A model generated the notes under the pieces. The model saw only the letters and a program-made list of their open reading frames with translations. It was not told where the DNA came from and searched no databases. The position numbers and the translations under genes were made by a program. A stretch of 64,000 nucleotides of DNA from Streptomyces sp. NBC_01460 (lineage in GTDB: Bacteria; Actinomycetota; Actinomycetes; Streptomycetales; Streptomycetaceae): contig NZ_CP109473.1 of NCBI RefSeq assembly GCF_036227405.1, positions 1,426,001 to 1,490,000 on the forward strand, given 5' to 3'. Below, piece by piece: positions 52,162 to 61,042 of the stretch (positions are counted from its first letter, which is position 1; every line of letters starts with the position of its first letter).

Positions 52162-53412
52162 CTACTCCTCGTCCCCCGTGCACGCCTCCTCGAAGAAGTC
52201 GACGTTCTCGTGGAGCGACTTCATCAGCCGGTCGCGCTCGGCCTCGTCGACCTGGACGGGGGCCACCTGCGAGGCGCCGGTGAGCCTCCGGAAGCCGCCC
52301 CTGTTCTCCAGCCTGCCGTCCACGCGGAGCGGGAGTCCGACCAGGTGGGCGTGGCCGGCGATCCGGTAGGCCTCCTCGTCGAGCTCGATCCGCACGTGCG
52401 CGACCTCCGCCCCCGCCAGGACCCGCAGCCGTACGACGCCGGAGCCCCGGGGCCCCGAGCGGCGCAGCCGGACGACGGCACCCGTGATCCGCACGGCGAC
52501 GGCGGGTTCGTCCTGGAGGAAGCGCGCTCCGGCCAGGCGGAGGGCGGGCAGGTCCCCGGGCGAGAACTCGACCGGTTCGGGACCGGCCGGGCAGCCCGGT
52601 GGGGCGCCGGCGGCGGGAGCCCAGGCCAAGGTGATCCTGGTGCCCTCCGCTCCCCGGACGAGGGCGACGACCGCCTCGGTGAGTTCCCGGCTGACGCCGG
52701 CCGCGACCGCGGCGTCGAACGCCTCCATCCCGCCGGTGGCGCGCTGGTAGTCCACGGCCTCCCGGGCCGCGTGGAGCGCCGCGTAGAGCTGTATGGCCAC
52801 GGCGCGGCCCGAGGTCACGGGGACGAACGCGGTGAGGGCCCGGCCGTCGGCCGCCGGTCCGACGAGGGTGCCGTCCAGGGCGCTCCGGGCCTTCCTCAGG
52901 TGGCGGGCACCGTGGTAGCCGGCCCGGCCGCGCACGGCGAGGGCTCCGGCGAGCAGGATCTGCCGGGCAGCCGTCCGCAGCTGGTCCGCGCCGGTCCAGT
53001 CGGCGGCCCCCGTGGCTCCCGCGGCTCCTTCGGGGACGTCGCGCCACCAGTGGATCTCGTCGCTGGGCACGGTGAGGGCGACGAGGATGTCGCGGGCGGA
53101 GGGGGCGGCGCTGCGGCTGAGCGCGGTGAGGGCCTCGGCGAGCAGGTCCTCGCTGTCGGGGAAGGCGGTGGTGTCCGGCACGAGCAGGCTGGTGCCGGTG
53201 GTGGCGGGGCCCGGCGGGATCCAGCGGCTGTAGCGCCCCTGCGCGCCTCCGCGCCGGTGCCAGCCGTGCCGCCGGAGCAGCGTTCCGAGGACGGCGGGGT
53301 CGACGCGTGCGGGGTCGGGCGTCCGGCCGGGATCAGGCCCGTCGGCGTACGGGTGTGCGCGGCTGCCCGCCGGGACCGTTCCTCCGGTGGGTTCGTCCGT
53401 CGACCGGTGCAT
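52162..53412 (-). CDS. Unknown 416-residue protein paired with the DUF4365 gene
   Basis: A 416-residue soluble protein I cannot assign. N-terminal region [24 protein letters not shown], a long Ala-rich helical middle ([30 protein letters not shown]..., [21 protein letters not shown]), and a beta-rich C-terminal 130 residues ([42 protein letters not shown]) that has the feel of an OB-like barrel. The ATG start at 53412 overlaps the DUF4365 stop by one base (TGATG), so the two are translationally coupled. The larger open frame upstream is antisense-shadow extension. Confidence 0.75.
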   Translation of the reverse strand: MHRSTDEPTGGTVPAGSRAHPYADGPDPGRTPDPARVDPAVLGTLLRRHGWHRRGGAQGRYSRWIPPGPATTGTSLLVPDTTAFPDSEDLLAEALTALSRSAAPSARDILVALTVPSDEIHWWRDVPEGAAGATGAADWTGADQLRTAARQILLAGALAVRGRAGYHGARHLRKARSALDGTLVGPAADGRALTAFVPVTSGRAVAIQLYAALHAAREAVDYQRATGGMEAFDAAVAAGVSRELTEAVVALVRGAEGTRITLAWAPAAGAPPGCPAGPEPVEFSPGDLPALRLAGARFLQDEPAVAVRITGAVVRLRRSGPRGSGVVRLRVLAGAEVAHVRIELDEEAYRIAGHAHLVGLPLRVDGRLENRGGFRRLTGASQVAPVQVDEAERDRLMKSLHENVDFFEEACTGDEE

Positions 53413-54011
53413 CAGGGTCTCCCTCCCGCCCCGACCCGGGCCATGATGTCGCAGAGCGCGCGGTCGTCGAAGATCCGCGAGGTCGGGATGCGTACGGTGG
53501 TCCGGTTGCGGCCCGTCACGGGGTGGCCGGCCAGGTTCGTCCAGTAGCAGCAGTGCCGCAGGTCCAGGCCGTCGTGTCCGGCCCGCAGCCAGTCGTCCTG
53601 GCTGCGGGGCACGAGCATCACGACCAGGATCTTGTGCACCGACACGGGGGTGCGCGCGAGCTTCACCAGATGGGCGTTGTCGAGGGTGAAGGAGAACGCG
53701 GCTCCGGGCGGGTGCGGGGGGATCTGGTAGGTGCACTTGAGCTGCACCTTGATGGTCACCTCGTCGTCGACGGTGTGGTCGGGGGCACCGTGGCTGACGT
53801 GCCAGTCGATGCCGTTGTCGGGGAAGGGCTGCGAGAGCGAGCAGCCCGCCGCGGCCGCCACCGCGTGGAGGTAGCCCACCTGGAGGGTCTCCATGCAGGC
53901 GGTGGTGGCGAGTGTGCCGCGCAGCGGTGAGGTGCTCCGCTGCTGCGGCGGCTTTCCCCCGTGGTCCTCGGTGCGGGCGGGACTCCCTGGGTTCGGCTGC
54001 GCGAGCGCCAT
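53412..54011 (-). CDS. DUF4365-domain protein, possible PD-(D/E)xK nuclease fold
   Basis: A 199-residue protein. After a 35-residue polar leader, METLQVGYLHAVAAAAGCSLSQP, NGIDWHVS and EVTIKVQLKCTYQI follow. The order E41, D69 and Q90-x-K92 fits the active-site layout of PD-(D/E)xK nucleases, as predicted for DUF4365. The C-terminal part contains LKIL-like strands (VHKILVVMLVPRSQDDWL) and CCYWTNLAGHPVTG. ATG 54011. First gene of a two-gene unit with the 416-residue protein. DNA-acting role is inferred from fold only. Confidence 0.75.
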   Translation of the reverse strand: MALAQPNPGSPARTEDHGGKPPQQRSTSPLRGTLATTACMETLQVGYLHAVAAAAGCSLSQPFPDNGIDWHVSHGAPDHTVDDEVTIKVQLKCTYQIPPHPPGAAFSFTLDNAHLVKLARTPVSVHKILVVMLVPRSQDDWLRAGHDGLDLRHCCYWTNLAGHPVTGRNRTTVRIPTSRIFDDRALCDIMARVGAGGRP

Positions 54012-54205
54012 GGCTCCGTGCCTTCCGGGCTGTGCCGACCGGTTGCCCGGTCTCCGCTGGCGGGCTGGTCAACTTCCTTGCCCGTCACTTCTGTTGTCAC
54101 CGCAGGAGCCGGGCCGTAAACGGCGTATCAGGCATACGGTGCGGGTATCACCGAACCGGGCAGAGGAATCCCGTCATCTGCCGCGCAGGCGCGAGGAGTT
54201 CGGGG

Positions 54206-54931
54206 ATGATGCACTGGTTCGAGGGGCCGCTGGCGGCTTTTGACACCGAGACGACAGGCGTGGACGTCGAGGAGGACCGGATCGTTTCGGCCGCCCTCGT
54301 CGTCCAGGACACGGCGGGCGGACGGCTCCGCGTCACCCGCTGGCTGGTCAATCCGGGGGTTCCGGTGCCGCCCGGCGCCACCGAGATCCACGGTCTGACC
54401 GATGACCACCTGCAGCGCAACGGCCGGTGGCCCGCACCGGTCGTCGAGGAGATAGCCCGGGCGCTGGCGGAGCAGTGCGCGACGGGACGGCCGCTGGTCG
54501 TGATGAACGCGCCGTTCGACCTGACCCTGCTGGACCGGGAGCTGAGGCGCCACCGGGCGTCGTCGCTGGCCGGCTATCTGCGGAACAAGCCGCTGTGCGT
54601 GCTGGATCCGCGGGTGCTGGACAAACACCTGGACCGCTACCGCAAGGGCCGCCGCACGCTGACGGACCTGTGCGAGCTGTACGGCGTGACGCTGGACGGC
54701 GCGCACGACGCGGCGGCCGACGCGGCGGCCTCGCTCGAGCTGGTGCGGGCCGTGGGCCGGCGGTTCTCCGCCCGGCTGGAGCGGCTGTCGCCGGCGGAGG
54801 TGCACTCCCTGCAGGCGGTGTGGCACGCGGCTCAGGCCCGTGGGCTGCAGGCGTGGTTCGAGAAGAACGGCGCGCCGGAGGCGGTGGACCCGGCGTGGCC
54901 GTTGCGTCCGGAGCTGCCCGCGGCCGCCTGA
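54206..54931 (+). CDS. DEDD-type 3'-5' exonuclease (DnaQ-like)
   Basis: A 241-residue exonuclease. ExoI AAFDTETTG (D13, E15), ExoII in VVMNAPFDLTLLDREL, ExoIII AHDAAADAAAS. The C-terminal 60 residues (RLSPAEVHSLQAVWHAAQARGLQAWFEKNG) form a conserved streptomycete tail. ATG 54206 (with a second ATG directly after) has GAGGAG 7 nt upstream. The frame opens further left without support. It is divergent from the DUF4365 gene, with a 194-bp region between; a strong terminator follows. Confidence 0.92.
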   Translation: MMHWFEGPLAAFDTETTGVDVEEDRIVSAALVVQDTAGGRLRVTRWLVNPGVPVPPGATEIHGLTDDHLQRNGRWPAPVVEEIARALAEQCATGRPLVVMNAPFDLTLLDRELRRHRASSLAGYLRNKPLCVLDPRVLDKHLDRYRKGRRTLTDLCELYGVTLDGAHDAAADAAASLELVRAVGRRFSARLERLSPAEVHSLQAVWHAAQARGLQAWFEKNGAPEAVDPAWPLRPELPAAA

Positions 54932-54949
54932 TCCGGTCCGGGGTACGCG

Positions 54950-54986
54950 AAAGCCGGTCCGTCGGTGGTGCTGACGGACCGGCTTT
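54950..54986. terminator. Bidirectional terminator between exonuclease gene and tRNA
   Basis: A perfect 14-bp stem AAAGCCGGTCCGTC with GACGGACCGGCTTT (54950-54963 and 54973-54986), T-run on both strands' 3' side. Confidence 0.85.
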
Positions 54987-54993
54987 CCCCGGG

Positions 54994-55065
54994 TGGGCGA
55001 TACTGGGTTCGAACCAGTGACCTCTTCGGTGTGAACGAAGCGCTCTCCCACTGAGCTAATCGCCC
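54994..55065 (-). tRNA. tRNA-Val (anticodon CAC)
   Basis: 72 nt on the minus strand. Acceptor GGGCGAT pairs with ATCGCCC and is followed by A73. D-arm AGCTCAGTGGGAGAGCG, anticodon stem CTTCG/CGAAG around loop TTCACAC (anticodon CAC, reads GTG), T-arm CTGGTTCGAACCCAG. CCA is not encoded. It stands alone, with no other tRNA in the window. Confidence 0.95.
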
Positions 55066-55084
55066 GGGAACGGGTTGAACCATA

Positions 55085-55101
55085 CAGGGCGCGACGCCCT
55101 G
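55085..55101. repeat. Inverted repeat CAGGGCG-CGA-CGCCCTG
   Basis: A perfect 7-bp stem with 3-nt loop just upstream of the tRNA gene's 5' end and of the membrane protein gene. Possible operator or hairpin. Confidence 0.4.
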
Positions 55102-55113
55102 GGTTCAAACTCC

Positions 55114-55135
55114 TACTCAGTGGCGGAACTGAGTA
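55114..55135. repeat. Inverted repeat TACTCAGT-ggcgga-ACTGAGTA
   Basis: A perfect 8-bp AT-rich inverted repeat, 46 nt before the membrane-protein ATG. It is AT-rich for this genome, so it looks more like an operator than a terminator. Confidence 0.5.
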
Positions 55136-55180
55136 TCCGAGCCCATGCCCGCGGCTGTGGCGGCCGCCACACTCCCGTAC

Positions 55181-57601
55181 ATGAGACATGTGCCGCCGCC
55201 CGCCGAGGAATTGGCCCTCCTCGATCACGAACTGTCCCGGCTGGACGCCCGCCGGCTCCAGCTGCTGAGCCGTCGCGCGTGGCTGGTGAGCGTGCTGCAC
55301 GCACCGGCCGCTCCCCGGCCGTTTCCGGCGCCCGCCGCCTCACGGCCGTTCCCGGGGCCGGTCCCCCGTCCGCCGGCCCCGACCGCGCCCGCGCACGGCA
55401 CGCAGAACGTGCTGCTGGTCCTGGGTGGTCTGCTGCTGACGGTCGCGGCGGTCGCGTTCACCCTGTTCAGCTGGGGCGAGATGGGCATCGCGGGGCGTTC
55501 GGCGGTGCTGGCGGCGGTGACGGCGGGCGCGCTGGTGGCGCCCGCCCCGCTGCTGGGCCGGCGGCTGCCCTCGACGGCGGAGGCGGTGGCCGTCCTGGCC
55601 CTGGTGCTGACGGTGCTGGACGCGGTCGCGCTGCACGCGGTGGCGGCGCCGGAGTCGGACGGGCTCGTGTTCTCGGCGGTCGCGTCGGCGGTGCTGGCGG
55701 CGGTGTGGACCCTGTACGGGCTGCTGCTCGGCCCGCTGCGCACGCCGTTGCCCGCGGCCGTGGTGGCGGGACAACTGCCGCTGGTGTTCACCGCGTGGGC
55801 GGCGGGGGCGTCGGCGACCGGCTTCGGCTGGGCCCTCCTCGTGACGGCCGCCGCGGATGTCACGGTGGCGCTGTGGGGGCGGGGAACCGGCGTACGGGTC
55901 ACGGCCTGCGTCGGGGCGTCGCTGACGCTGCTGCTCTCGCTGGCACTGGGCCTGGGACTGTCCGTGTCGGCGGCCGGCGTGCCGGGGGCTCTGGGCCCGG
56001 CGGCGCTGCTGCTGGCCGGGGCGGCCGTGGCGGTGTCCGGGGCATGGCGCGCGCCCAAGGAGCTCGCGGTGCTCGGGGGTGTCGTGGCGGGCCTCGCGGC
56101 GGTCGCGGCGGTGGGTGGTGTGCCGGGTGCGGCGCTGCCCTGGCACTGGGCGGTCGTGGCGTACCTGGTGTGCGGTGCGGCCCTGTCCGTGGTGCTGCGG
56201 TTCCGGGTTCCCCGGCCGGTCGTGGGTGGCGTCCTCGCGGCGTCGGCGTCGGTGGTGGCGGCCTCCGTGCTCTGGGCCGCGCCCGTGGTGGCGGCGGCGC
56301 TGCTCGCGCCGGTGATGTGGACGGCGGACGTGTGGTCCGGAGCGCCGGACGGCTTCCGCGCCGCGCTGGGGCACGCGGTTCCGTGGTCGGGGTCGGCCTC
56401 GGCACCGGTGGTGCTCGTGGTGGCGGCGGTGCTGTCGGCCGCCCTCCACCTCAGGTGGCCGCGGTCGCTTCCGGAGAAGGGGTGGCGCGTCGCCGCCGCG
56501 GCCGGCGGGGCCGTTCTGGCCTGGGGCGCGGTCCCGGCCCTGCTGGCGGTGGCCGATGCGCCGTACGCGGTGGCGGTGGGTGTGGAACTGCTCCTGGTCG
56601 GAGCGGTGCTGGGCTTCGCGGTACGCCGTCCGGCCGGTGCGGTCGCGGTGACCTGCCTGGTGTGCGCGCTGGTGGGGGCCGTGAGCGTGAGCCTGCTCGG
56701 GCTGGCCGCCGAGCCCGCGACGTACGTGGTCCTCGGGGTGCTGCTGGTGCTGTTGGCCGGCTCGGCGGCCGGATCCCGGGTCCCCGCGGTCAGGTCGGTG
56801 CTCGCCTGTGCCGCGGTGCTCTGCGCGCTCGGCGTCGCGGGTGCCACGGGGGCGTCGCTGGGGTGGAGCGCCCCGCACACGGCCCCGCTGGTGCTGGTGG
56901 TGACGGCGGTGACGGTGCTGCTCGGGGCCCGGCTGCGGACGCCCGCGGTGGCGGTACCGGTGGAACTCGCGGGGGCGTTCGCCGCGGTGGTCGCCGTCTG
57001 CCTCGCGGTGACGGACGCACCGTTCCTGGCACTGGTGCTCGGGCTGTGCGGGGTGCTGGCCGCGGCGACGGCGCTGCGGCCGGAGCGCCGTCGGGTGGCG
57101 GGGTGTCCGGCGGCGGGGCTGTTCGTGGCGGCGGCCTGGGTGCGGCTGGCGGCCTCCGGGGTGACGGACCCCGAGGCGTACACGCTGCCCGTGTCCCTGG
57201 CCGCGTTCGTGGTGGGCTACCTGCGCCGCCGCCGGGATCCGGCCGCGTCCTCGTGGGTGGCGTACGGTCCCGCCCTGTCGATGACGATGGTGCCGAGCCT
57301 GGTGGTGGCGTGGGCCGATCCGCACTGGCTGCGGCCCCTTCTGCTGGGGATCGCGGCGCTGGTGGTCACGCTGGCCGGTGCCCGCCTGCGTCTGCGGGCG
57401 CCGCTGGTGCTGGGCGGTTCGGTCCTGGCGCTGGACGGGCTGCACGAGCTCGCCCCGCACGTGGTGCAGGTCTTCGACGCGCTCCCCCGCTGGGCGCCCC
57501 CGGCGCTCGCCGGGCTGCTGCTGCTCGCGGTCGGTGCGACGTACGAACAGCGGCTGCGCGACGCGCGCCGGGTGCGGGAGAGCTTCGGCCGGATGCGGTG
57601 A
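55181..57601 (+). CDS. Large polytopic membrane protein (SCO7613 C-terminal-domain type)
   Basis: An 806-residue protein with a soluble N-terminal stretch of about 75 residues (a helix, ELALLDHELSRLDARRLQLLSRR, then a Pro/Ala linker), followed by about 20 hydrophobic segments almost without interruption. The composition is dominated by Ala, Val, Leu and Gly. It has the look of the streptomycete SCO7613 C-terminal-domain membrane protein family; function unknown. ATG 55181 lacks a good Shine-Dalgarno, and an ATG at 55145 is equally open. A perfect convergent terminator follows at 57603-57636. Confidence 0.75.
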   Translation: MRHVPPPAEELALLDHELSRLDARRLQLLSRRAWLVSVLHAPAAPRPFPAPAASRPFPGPVPRPPAPTAPAHGTQNVLLVLGGLLLTVAAVAFTLFSWGEMGIAGRSAVLAAVTAGALVAPAPLLGRRLPSTAEAVAVLALVLTVLDAVALHAVAAPESDGLVFSAVASAVLAAVWTLYGLLLGPLRTPLPAAVVAGQLPLVFTAWAAGASATGFGWALLVTAAADVTVALWGRGTGVRVTACVGASLTLLLSLALGLGLSVSAAGVPGALGPAALLLAGAAVAVSGAWRAPKELAVLGGVVAGLAAVAAVGGVPGAALPWHWAVVAYLVCGAALSVVLRFRVPRPVVGGVLAASASVVAASVLWAAPVVAAALLAPVMWTADVWSGAPDGFRAALGHAVPWSGSASAPVVLVVAAVLSAALHLRWPRSLPEKGWRVAAAAGGAVLAWGAVPALLAVADAPYAVAVGVELLLVGAVLGFAVRRPAGAVAVTCLVCALVGAVSVSLLGLAAEPATYVVLGVLLVLLAGSAAGSRVPAVRSVLACAAVLCALGVAGATGASLGWSAPHTAPLVLVVTAVTVLLGARLRTPAVAVPVELAGAFAAVVAVCLAVTDAPFLALVLGLCGVLAAATALRPERRRVAGCPAAGLFVAAAWVRLAASGVTDPEAYTLPVSLAAFVVGYLRRRRDPAASSWVAYGPALSMTMVPSLVVAWADPHWLRPLLLGIAALVVTLAGARLRLRAPLVLGGSVLALDGLHELAPHVVQVFDALPRWAPPALAGLLLLAVGATYEQRLRDARRVRESFGRMR

Positions 57602-57602
57602 C

Positions 57603-57636
57603 CCCCCGGTGCCGGCCCTCGGGCCGGCACCGGGGG
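57603..57636. terminator. Convergent terminator
   Basis: A perfect 16-bp stem CCCCCGGTGCCGGCCC with GGGCCGGCACCGGGGG, 2-nt loop, between the membrane-protein gene and the PcRGLX/YetA-like gene, 8 nt beyond the latter's stop. Confidence 0.85.
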
Positions 57637-57643
57637 CCGGCTG

Positions 57644-60391
57644 TCAGGCCGGCATCCGGTCACCGATGAGCGCGAGGTTCTCGATGGCGGCGAGGCCGTA
57701 GAGGGCGGTGTCGTTGGTGTAGACCCAGTTCGCCTCGGTGCCGGGGACGGTGGTGACGGGTCCGGTCACCTTCTCGGTCTTCCACGGGGCGGACTCCTTG
57801 TACCCGTCGCTGTTGTAGAACTTCTCCCAGGCGCGGGCGGCGAGCTTCTCGTCGCCCGTCCGGACCGCGGCGTAGGCGTCGAGCCGTGAGTGGCCCTGGA
57901 AGAGGATGAGGCTGCCGAAGTTGGTCCCGTACCGCTCCGCCTGCTCGGTCTTGGTCGCGTTGAAGTACCGGCAGTAGTCGAGGTAGGACTCCTCGAACGC
58001 CGGCACGTCGGCGCCCACGAGGTCGATGAGCTCGGCGCACAGCTCGTTGAGGCCGAAGACCGCCGAGAGGTGCGAGACGCTCACGACGGGTTCGTCGGCG
58101 ACGGCGAACTTCCCGGTGTCCAGGTCGTACAGGCCGCTGCCCTGGACGAACCCGTTGGGCTGGGCGGCGATCGTCTCCATCGTGCCGAGGACGCGCGCCT
58201 TGGCCTTCTCGGCCTGCGGGCCGCCGCGCTCCCACTCGGTGAGCCAGGCGGAGACCAGTCCGCTCCAGTCGGTGCCGAAGCCGACGGAGAGCGCGTGCCG
58301 GTCGGGGGTGTAGGGCTCGGTGCGGATCTTGCGGAGCGGGTCGAGGGCGAGGAACGTCTCGTCGGAGTCGACGTTGGCGCGCATCAGGTCGCCGACGCGT
58401 TCGTCGGCGGTGAGGAAGTAGTAGAAGCGCCGGTAGGTGGTGTTGGCGATGCGCTGCTGCTTGGCGCTGTCGGCGTAGTGCTGGATGCCGTGGCGGGTAC
58501 CGAGGCCGGCCCACTCGCCGAGGTGGTAGACGTCGACCTCGCCGGTGTGCCGGGTCATGGCCTCGGCGAAGCGGAAGATGTCGGCACGGCCGGACCGCAG
58601 GTAGGCGTACCAGAGCCAGAGGTCGGGCGAGAGCTCCGAGTTGTCCCAGGCGTAGCCGCCGACGTCGTAGCGCCATTGGTGGCGGGCGGGGTCGTAGGAG
58701 TGCATGACGTCGCCGTAGTCCCAGAAGCCGTACCAGCGCCTCATGTCGACCTGGTCCTTGTAGTACGTGAACAGGAAGTCGAGGTGGTCCTCGATCCTCG
58801 CCTTCGCGGGGGTCGAGCGGTCGACCGCGGAGAACAGTCCGCCGAAGACCTTCGCGGCCATCAGCTGGGACGGCGGCGCGACCAGCTGCGGGAGGGTGCG
58901 GACCGCTTCGGTCTGCTGGGCCAGCGCGGTGGCGCCGGGGGTGGAGTCGTGGGCCCAGAAGACGAGTTCGCTCGTGCGGGCGATGCCGTAGGGGGTGCCG
59001 AAGCCGGGCTCGTAGTCCTCGTAGGTGATGTTGAGGCCTTCGAGCTGCTCCGCGTACGTGTCCTGGCCGAGGCCGTCGTGGTAGAAGCGCAGGTCCATCG
59101 GCTCGGCCTCGGGCGACCAGAGCCAGACGGTGACCTCCGCGGCGTCGGTGTGGGCGTCCCGGATGTCGAGCTGGGCGGGGAACTTCTCCCAGAAGTCGCG
59201 CAGCCCGAAGGCGAGTCCGCCGCTCGCCCCTCCGACGTAGCCGAAGCCCGAGGCGCGCCGGCCGCCGCCGGCCGCGATCCACCCGTGGCCCTTCTTGGTG
59301 CGCTTGCGCAGGGAGAAACCGTCGGCGGAGAGCTGGCTGAGGGTGTAGTCGCCCCAGGTGGGGATGAGGTGGAGGCGGCTGGTGACGCGCTGGTCCCAGG
59401 TGGCCGGGTCCGGGAGCTTCGTCCCCTCGAACTGGGCCGCCTGGACGGCGGCGCCGGGGTCGCGGCGCAGGCCGGTGATGCCCTTGACGGCCTCCCGGAG
59501 CATGCCGGTGTCCTCGCCGCCGATGCGGATGTGCCGGTCGTACGCCTCGTCCCGCATGGGGACGGTGAAGCGGACCCCGAGGCCGCGGATGAAGTCGCCG
59601 CTCGCCTTCCCGGGCTCCTGCGTGCCGTCGAAGGTGATGGTGTGCACCATGCGGAACGACTCGGCGCCCGCGTAGAAGTAGAGCCGGACGGAGAACGGCA
59701 GCCAGGAGCGCTTCCCCCGGCGGTGCTTGCCCTCCACGCGGACGACGGCGCGGACCGGTCCGCTCTGTTCGACCTCGGCGGTGGTGACGGCGCTCTCGAA
59801 CCGTTCGTACGTCTCACGCCCCTGGTCGCCGTCCTCGATCTCCCCCTGGCGGATCAGGACGAGCCTGCCGTCCTTGGCGATCTCGGTGGAGCCGCGGGTG
59901 AGGGAGGTGATGAGCGAGGAGCCGCTCTTCCCGATCCTCGCGGTGACGACGCCGGTGGAGACGCTGATGGTGCCACCGGTGTTCTTCACGGTGACCTTGT
60001 GGGCGGGTGCGGCCGGCGTCCCCGGCGCGAGGACGAACTTCCTGGCGCCCGCGGCGTCCGGGCCGACGGCGTGCGCGGTCCACTTGGCGGAGCCGTCCGG
60101 CCAGGTGGCGGTGGTCCACGACTGCACGGGGACGTCCTTGCCGTCCTCCGTGGACAGCGCGAACGTCTGGTCCTTCGCGTACTGCCCCTTCGGCCAGGGC
60201 ACACCCACCGTGGAGCCGGGGGCGGCGCCGAGGCCGCCGGACTCGAGCCAGGTCAGGGAGACCGGCTCGGCGGTCCTCTCCTCGCCCGTGGCGGCCGAGG
60301 CGGGCGTGGTGCCGAGGGACCAGCTGAGCTGTGTGGCCGCGCCGGCCGCTGCCGCGGCCTTCAGGAGCGTTCTGCGGGGCATCCTGGACAT
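57644..60391 (-). CDS. PcRGLX/YetA-like exo-rhamnogalacturonan lyase family protein, Tat-exported
   Basis: A 915-residue secreted protein. Tat signal: R-R-T-L-L-K after MSRMP, hydrophobic core AAAAAGAATQLSW and a cleavage-like TPASAA at about residue 33. The rest resembles PcRGLX/YetA-like proteins: an N-terminal barrel (VSLTWLESGGLGAAPG...), central beta-sandwich (LRFYHDGLGQDTY..., GFGTPYGIARTSEL) and a C-terminal alpha/alpha toroid (YYKDQVDMRRWYGFWDYGDVMHSYD, WDNSELSPDLWLWYAYLRSGRADIF, HYADSAKQQRI). The fungal founder is an exo-lyase on rhamnogalacturonan I; Bacillus YetA lies by the lpl importer genes. The neighbouring importer supports a pectin-fragment role, but the substrate is inferred. 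ATG 60391 has GGAGAGAGG upstream. Confidence 0.8.
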   Translation of the reverse strand: MSRMPRRTLLKAAAAAGAATQLSWSLGTTPASAATGEERTAEPVSLTWLESGGLGAAPGSTVGVPWPKGQYAKDQTFALSTEDGKDVPVQSWTTATWPDGSAKWTAHAVGPDAAGARKFVLAPGTPAAPAHKVTVKNTGGTISVSTGVVTARIGKSGSSLITSLTRGSTEIAKDGRLVLIRQGEIEDGDQGRETYERFESAVTTAEVEQSGPVRAVVRVEGKHRRGKRSWLPFSVRLYFYAGAESFRMVHTITFDGTQEPGKASGDFIRGLGVRFTVPMRDEAYDRHIRIGGEDTGMLREAVKGITGLRRDPGAAVQAAQFEGTKLPDPATWDQRVTSRLHLIPTWGDYTLSQLSADGFSLRKRTKKGHGWIAAGGGRRASGFGYVGGASGGLAFGLRDFWEKFPAQLDIRDAHTDAAEVTVWLWSPEAEPMDLRFYHDGLGQDTYAEQLEGLNITYEDYEPGFGTPYGIARTSELVFWAHDSTPGATALAQQTEAVRTLPQLVAPPSQLMAAKVFGGLFSAVDRSTPAKARIEDHLDFLFTYYKDQVDMRRWYGFWDYGDVMHSYDPARHQWRYDVGGYAWDNSELSPDLWLWYAYLRSGRADIFRFAEAMTRHTGEVDVYHLGEWAGLGTRHGIQHYADSAKQQRIANTTYRRFYYFLTADERVGDLMRANVDSDETFLALDPLRKIRTEPYTPDRHALSVGFGTDWSGLVSAWLTEWERGGPQAEKAKARVLGTMETIAAQPNGFVQGSGLYDLDTGKFAVADEPVVSVSHLSAVFGLNELCAELIDLVGADVPAFEESYLDYCRYFNATKTEQAERYGTNFGSLILFQGHSRLDAYAAVRTGDEKLAARAWEKFYNSDGYKESAPWKTEKVTGPVTTVPGTEANWVYTNDTALYGLAAIENLALIGDRMPA

Positions 60392-60445
60392 GGGTGTGCC
60401 TCTCTCCGTGCGGATGGTCGGAACAGGGGGACGGACGGGGGACGT

Positions 60446-61036
60446 TCAGCGCGAGAGTTCGCGCTGCCGTACGGCGGTGGCCGCGGCGGCGACGGCCCCG
60501 AGGACGGGGACTGCCAGCGGCAGCACCAGCGCGCCGGACAGGACGACGACGGCCATCCCGCAGACGAGGAGCAGGGATCCGGCGGGGTCGGTGACCGTCC
60601 TGCGGCCGGATGCGGCCAGGAGGGCGGGCCAGCGGGCTCCCGGCTCCCAGCAGGAGGCGGCGCGTACCACGGCGACGAGGAAGCCGATCATGGCGAGGAT
60701 GCCTACGGCTCCCACGAGCGGGCCGCCGGGCAGCCCCGCCCGGACGGCCGCCAGGTCGAGCCCCAGCAGGGCCGCGGCGGCCCACACGGCCGCACCGACG
60801 AGCCATCCGCCGCGAGCCGCCGTCCGGGCGTCGGCCACGAATTCGCGCAGGCCGCCGTGCTCACCGGTGAGGTAGCGGCGCAGGTGCCGGGTCCCCGCGG
60901 CGAAGGCCGCGGGGAACGTGAACAGCGGCAGCGCGGCGACGGCGATCCACACGCCGACGAGCAGGCATTCGGAGAACAGGGCGAAGCGGTCCATGACGCG
61001 CGGCCGCCCGGCCGGGGTGCGGGTCCTGGTCGCCAT
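60446..61036 (-). CDS. YesL/DUF624-type membrane protein
   Basis: A 196-residue protein with about four to five hydrophobic segments (FSECLLVGVWIAVAALPLFTFPAAF, GGWLVGAAVWAAAALLGLDL, VGAVGILAMIGFLVAVV, SLLLVCGMAVVVLSGALVLPLAVPVLGAVAAA). This fits the DUF624 family, whose member YesL lies in the B. subtilis rhamnogalacturonan operon. It starts 6 nt before the end of the permease gene unit and precedes the PcRGLX/YetA-like gene by 54 nt. The function of the family is unknown. Confidence 0.8.
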   Translation of the reverse strand: MATRTRTPAGRPRVMDRFALFSECLLVGVWIAVAALPLFTFPAAFAAGTRHLRRYLTGEHGGLREFVADARTAARGGWLVGAAVWAAAALLGLDLAAVRAGLPGGPLVGAVGILAMIGFLVAVVRAASCWEPGARWPALLAASGRRTVTDPAGSLLLVCGMAVVVLSGALVLPLAVPVLGAVAAAATAVRQRELSR

Positions 61037-61042
61037 GGCGCG

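Noticed and set aside
54994..55065. tRNA-Val as an integration site
   Set aside because: No integrase, no duplicated tRNA 3' end and no foreign-looking genes on either side.
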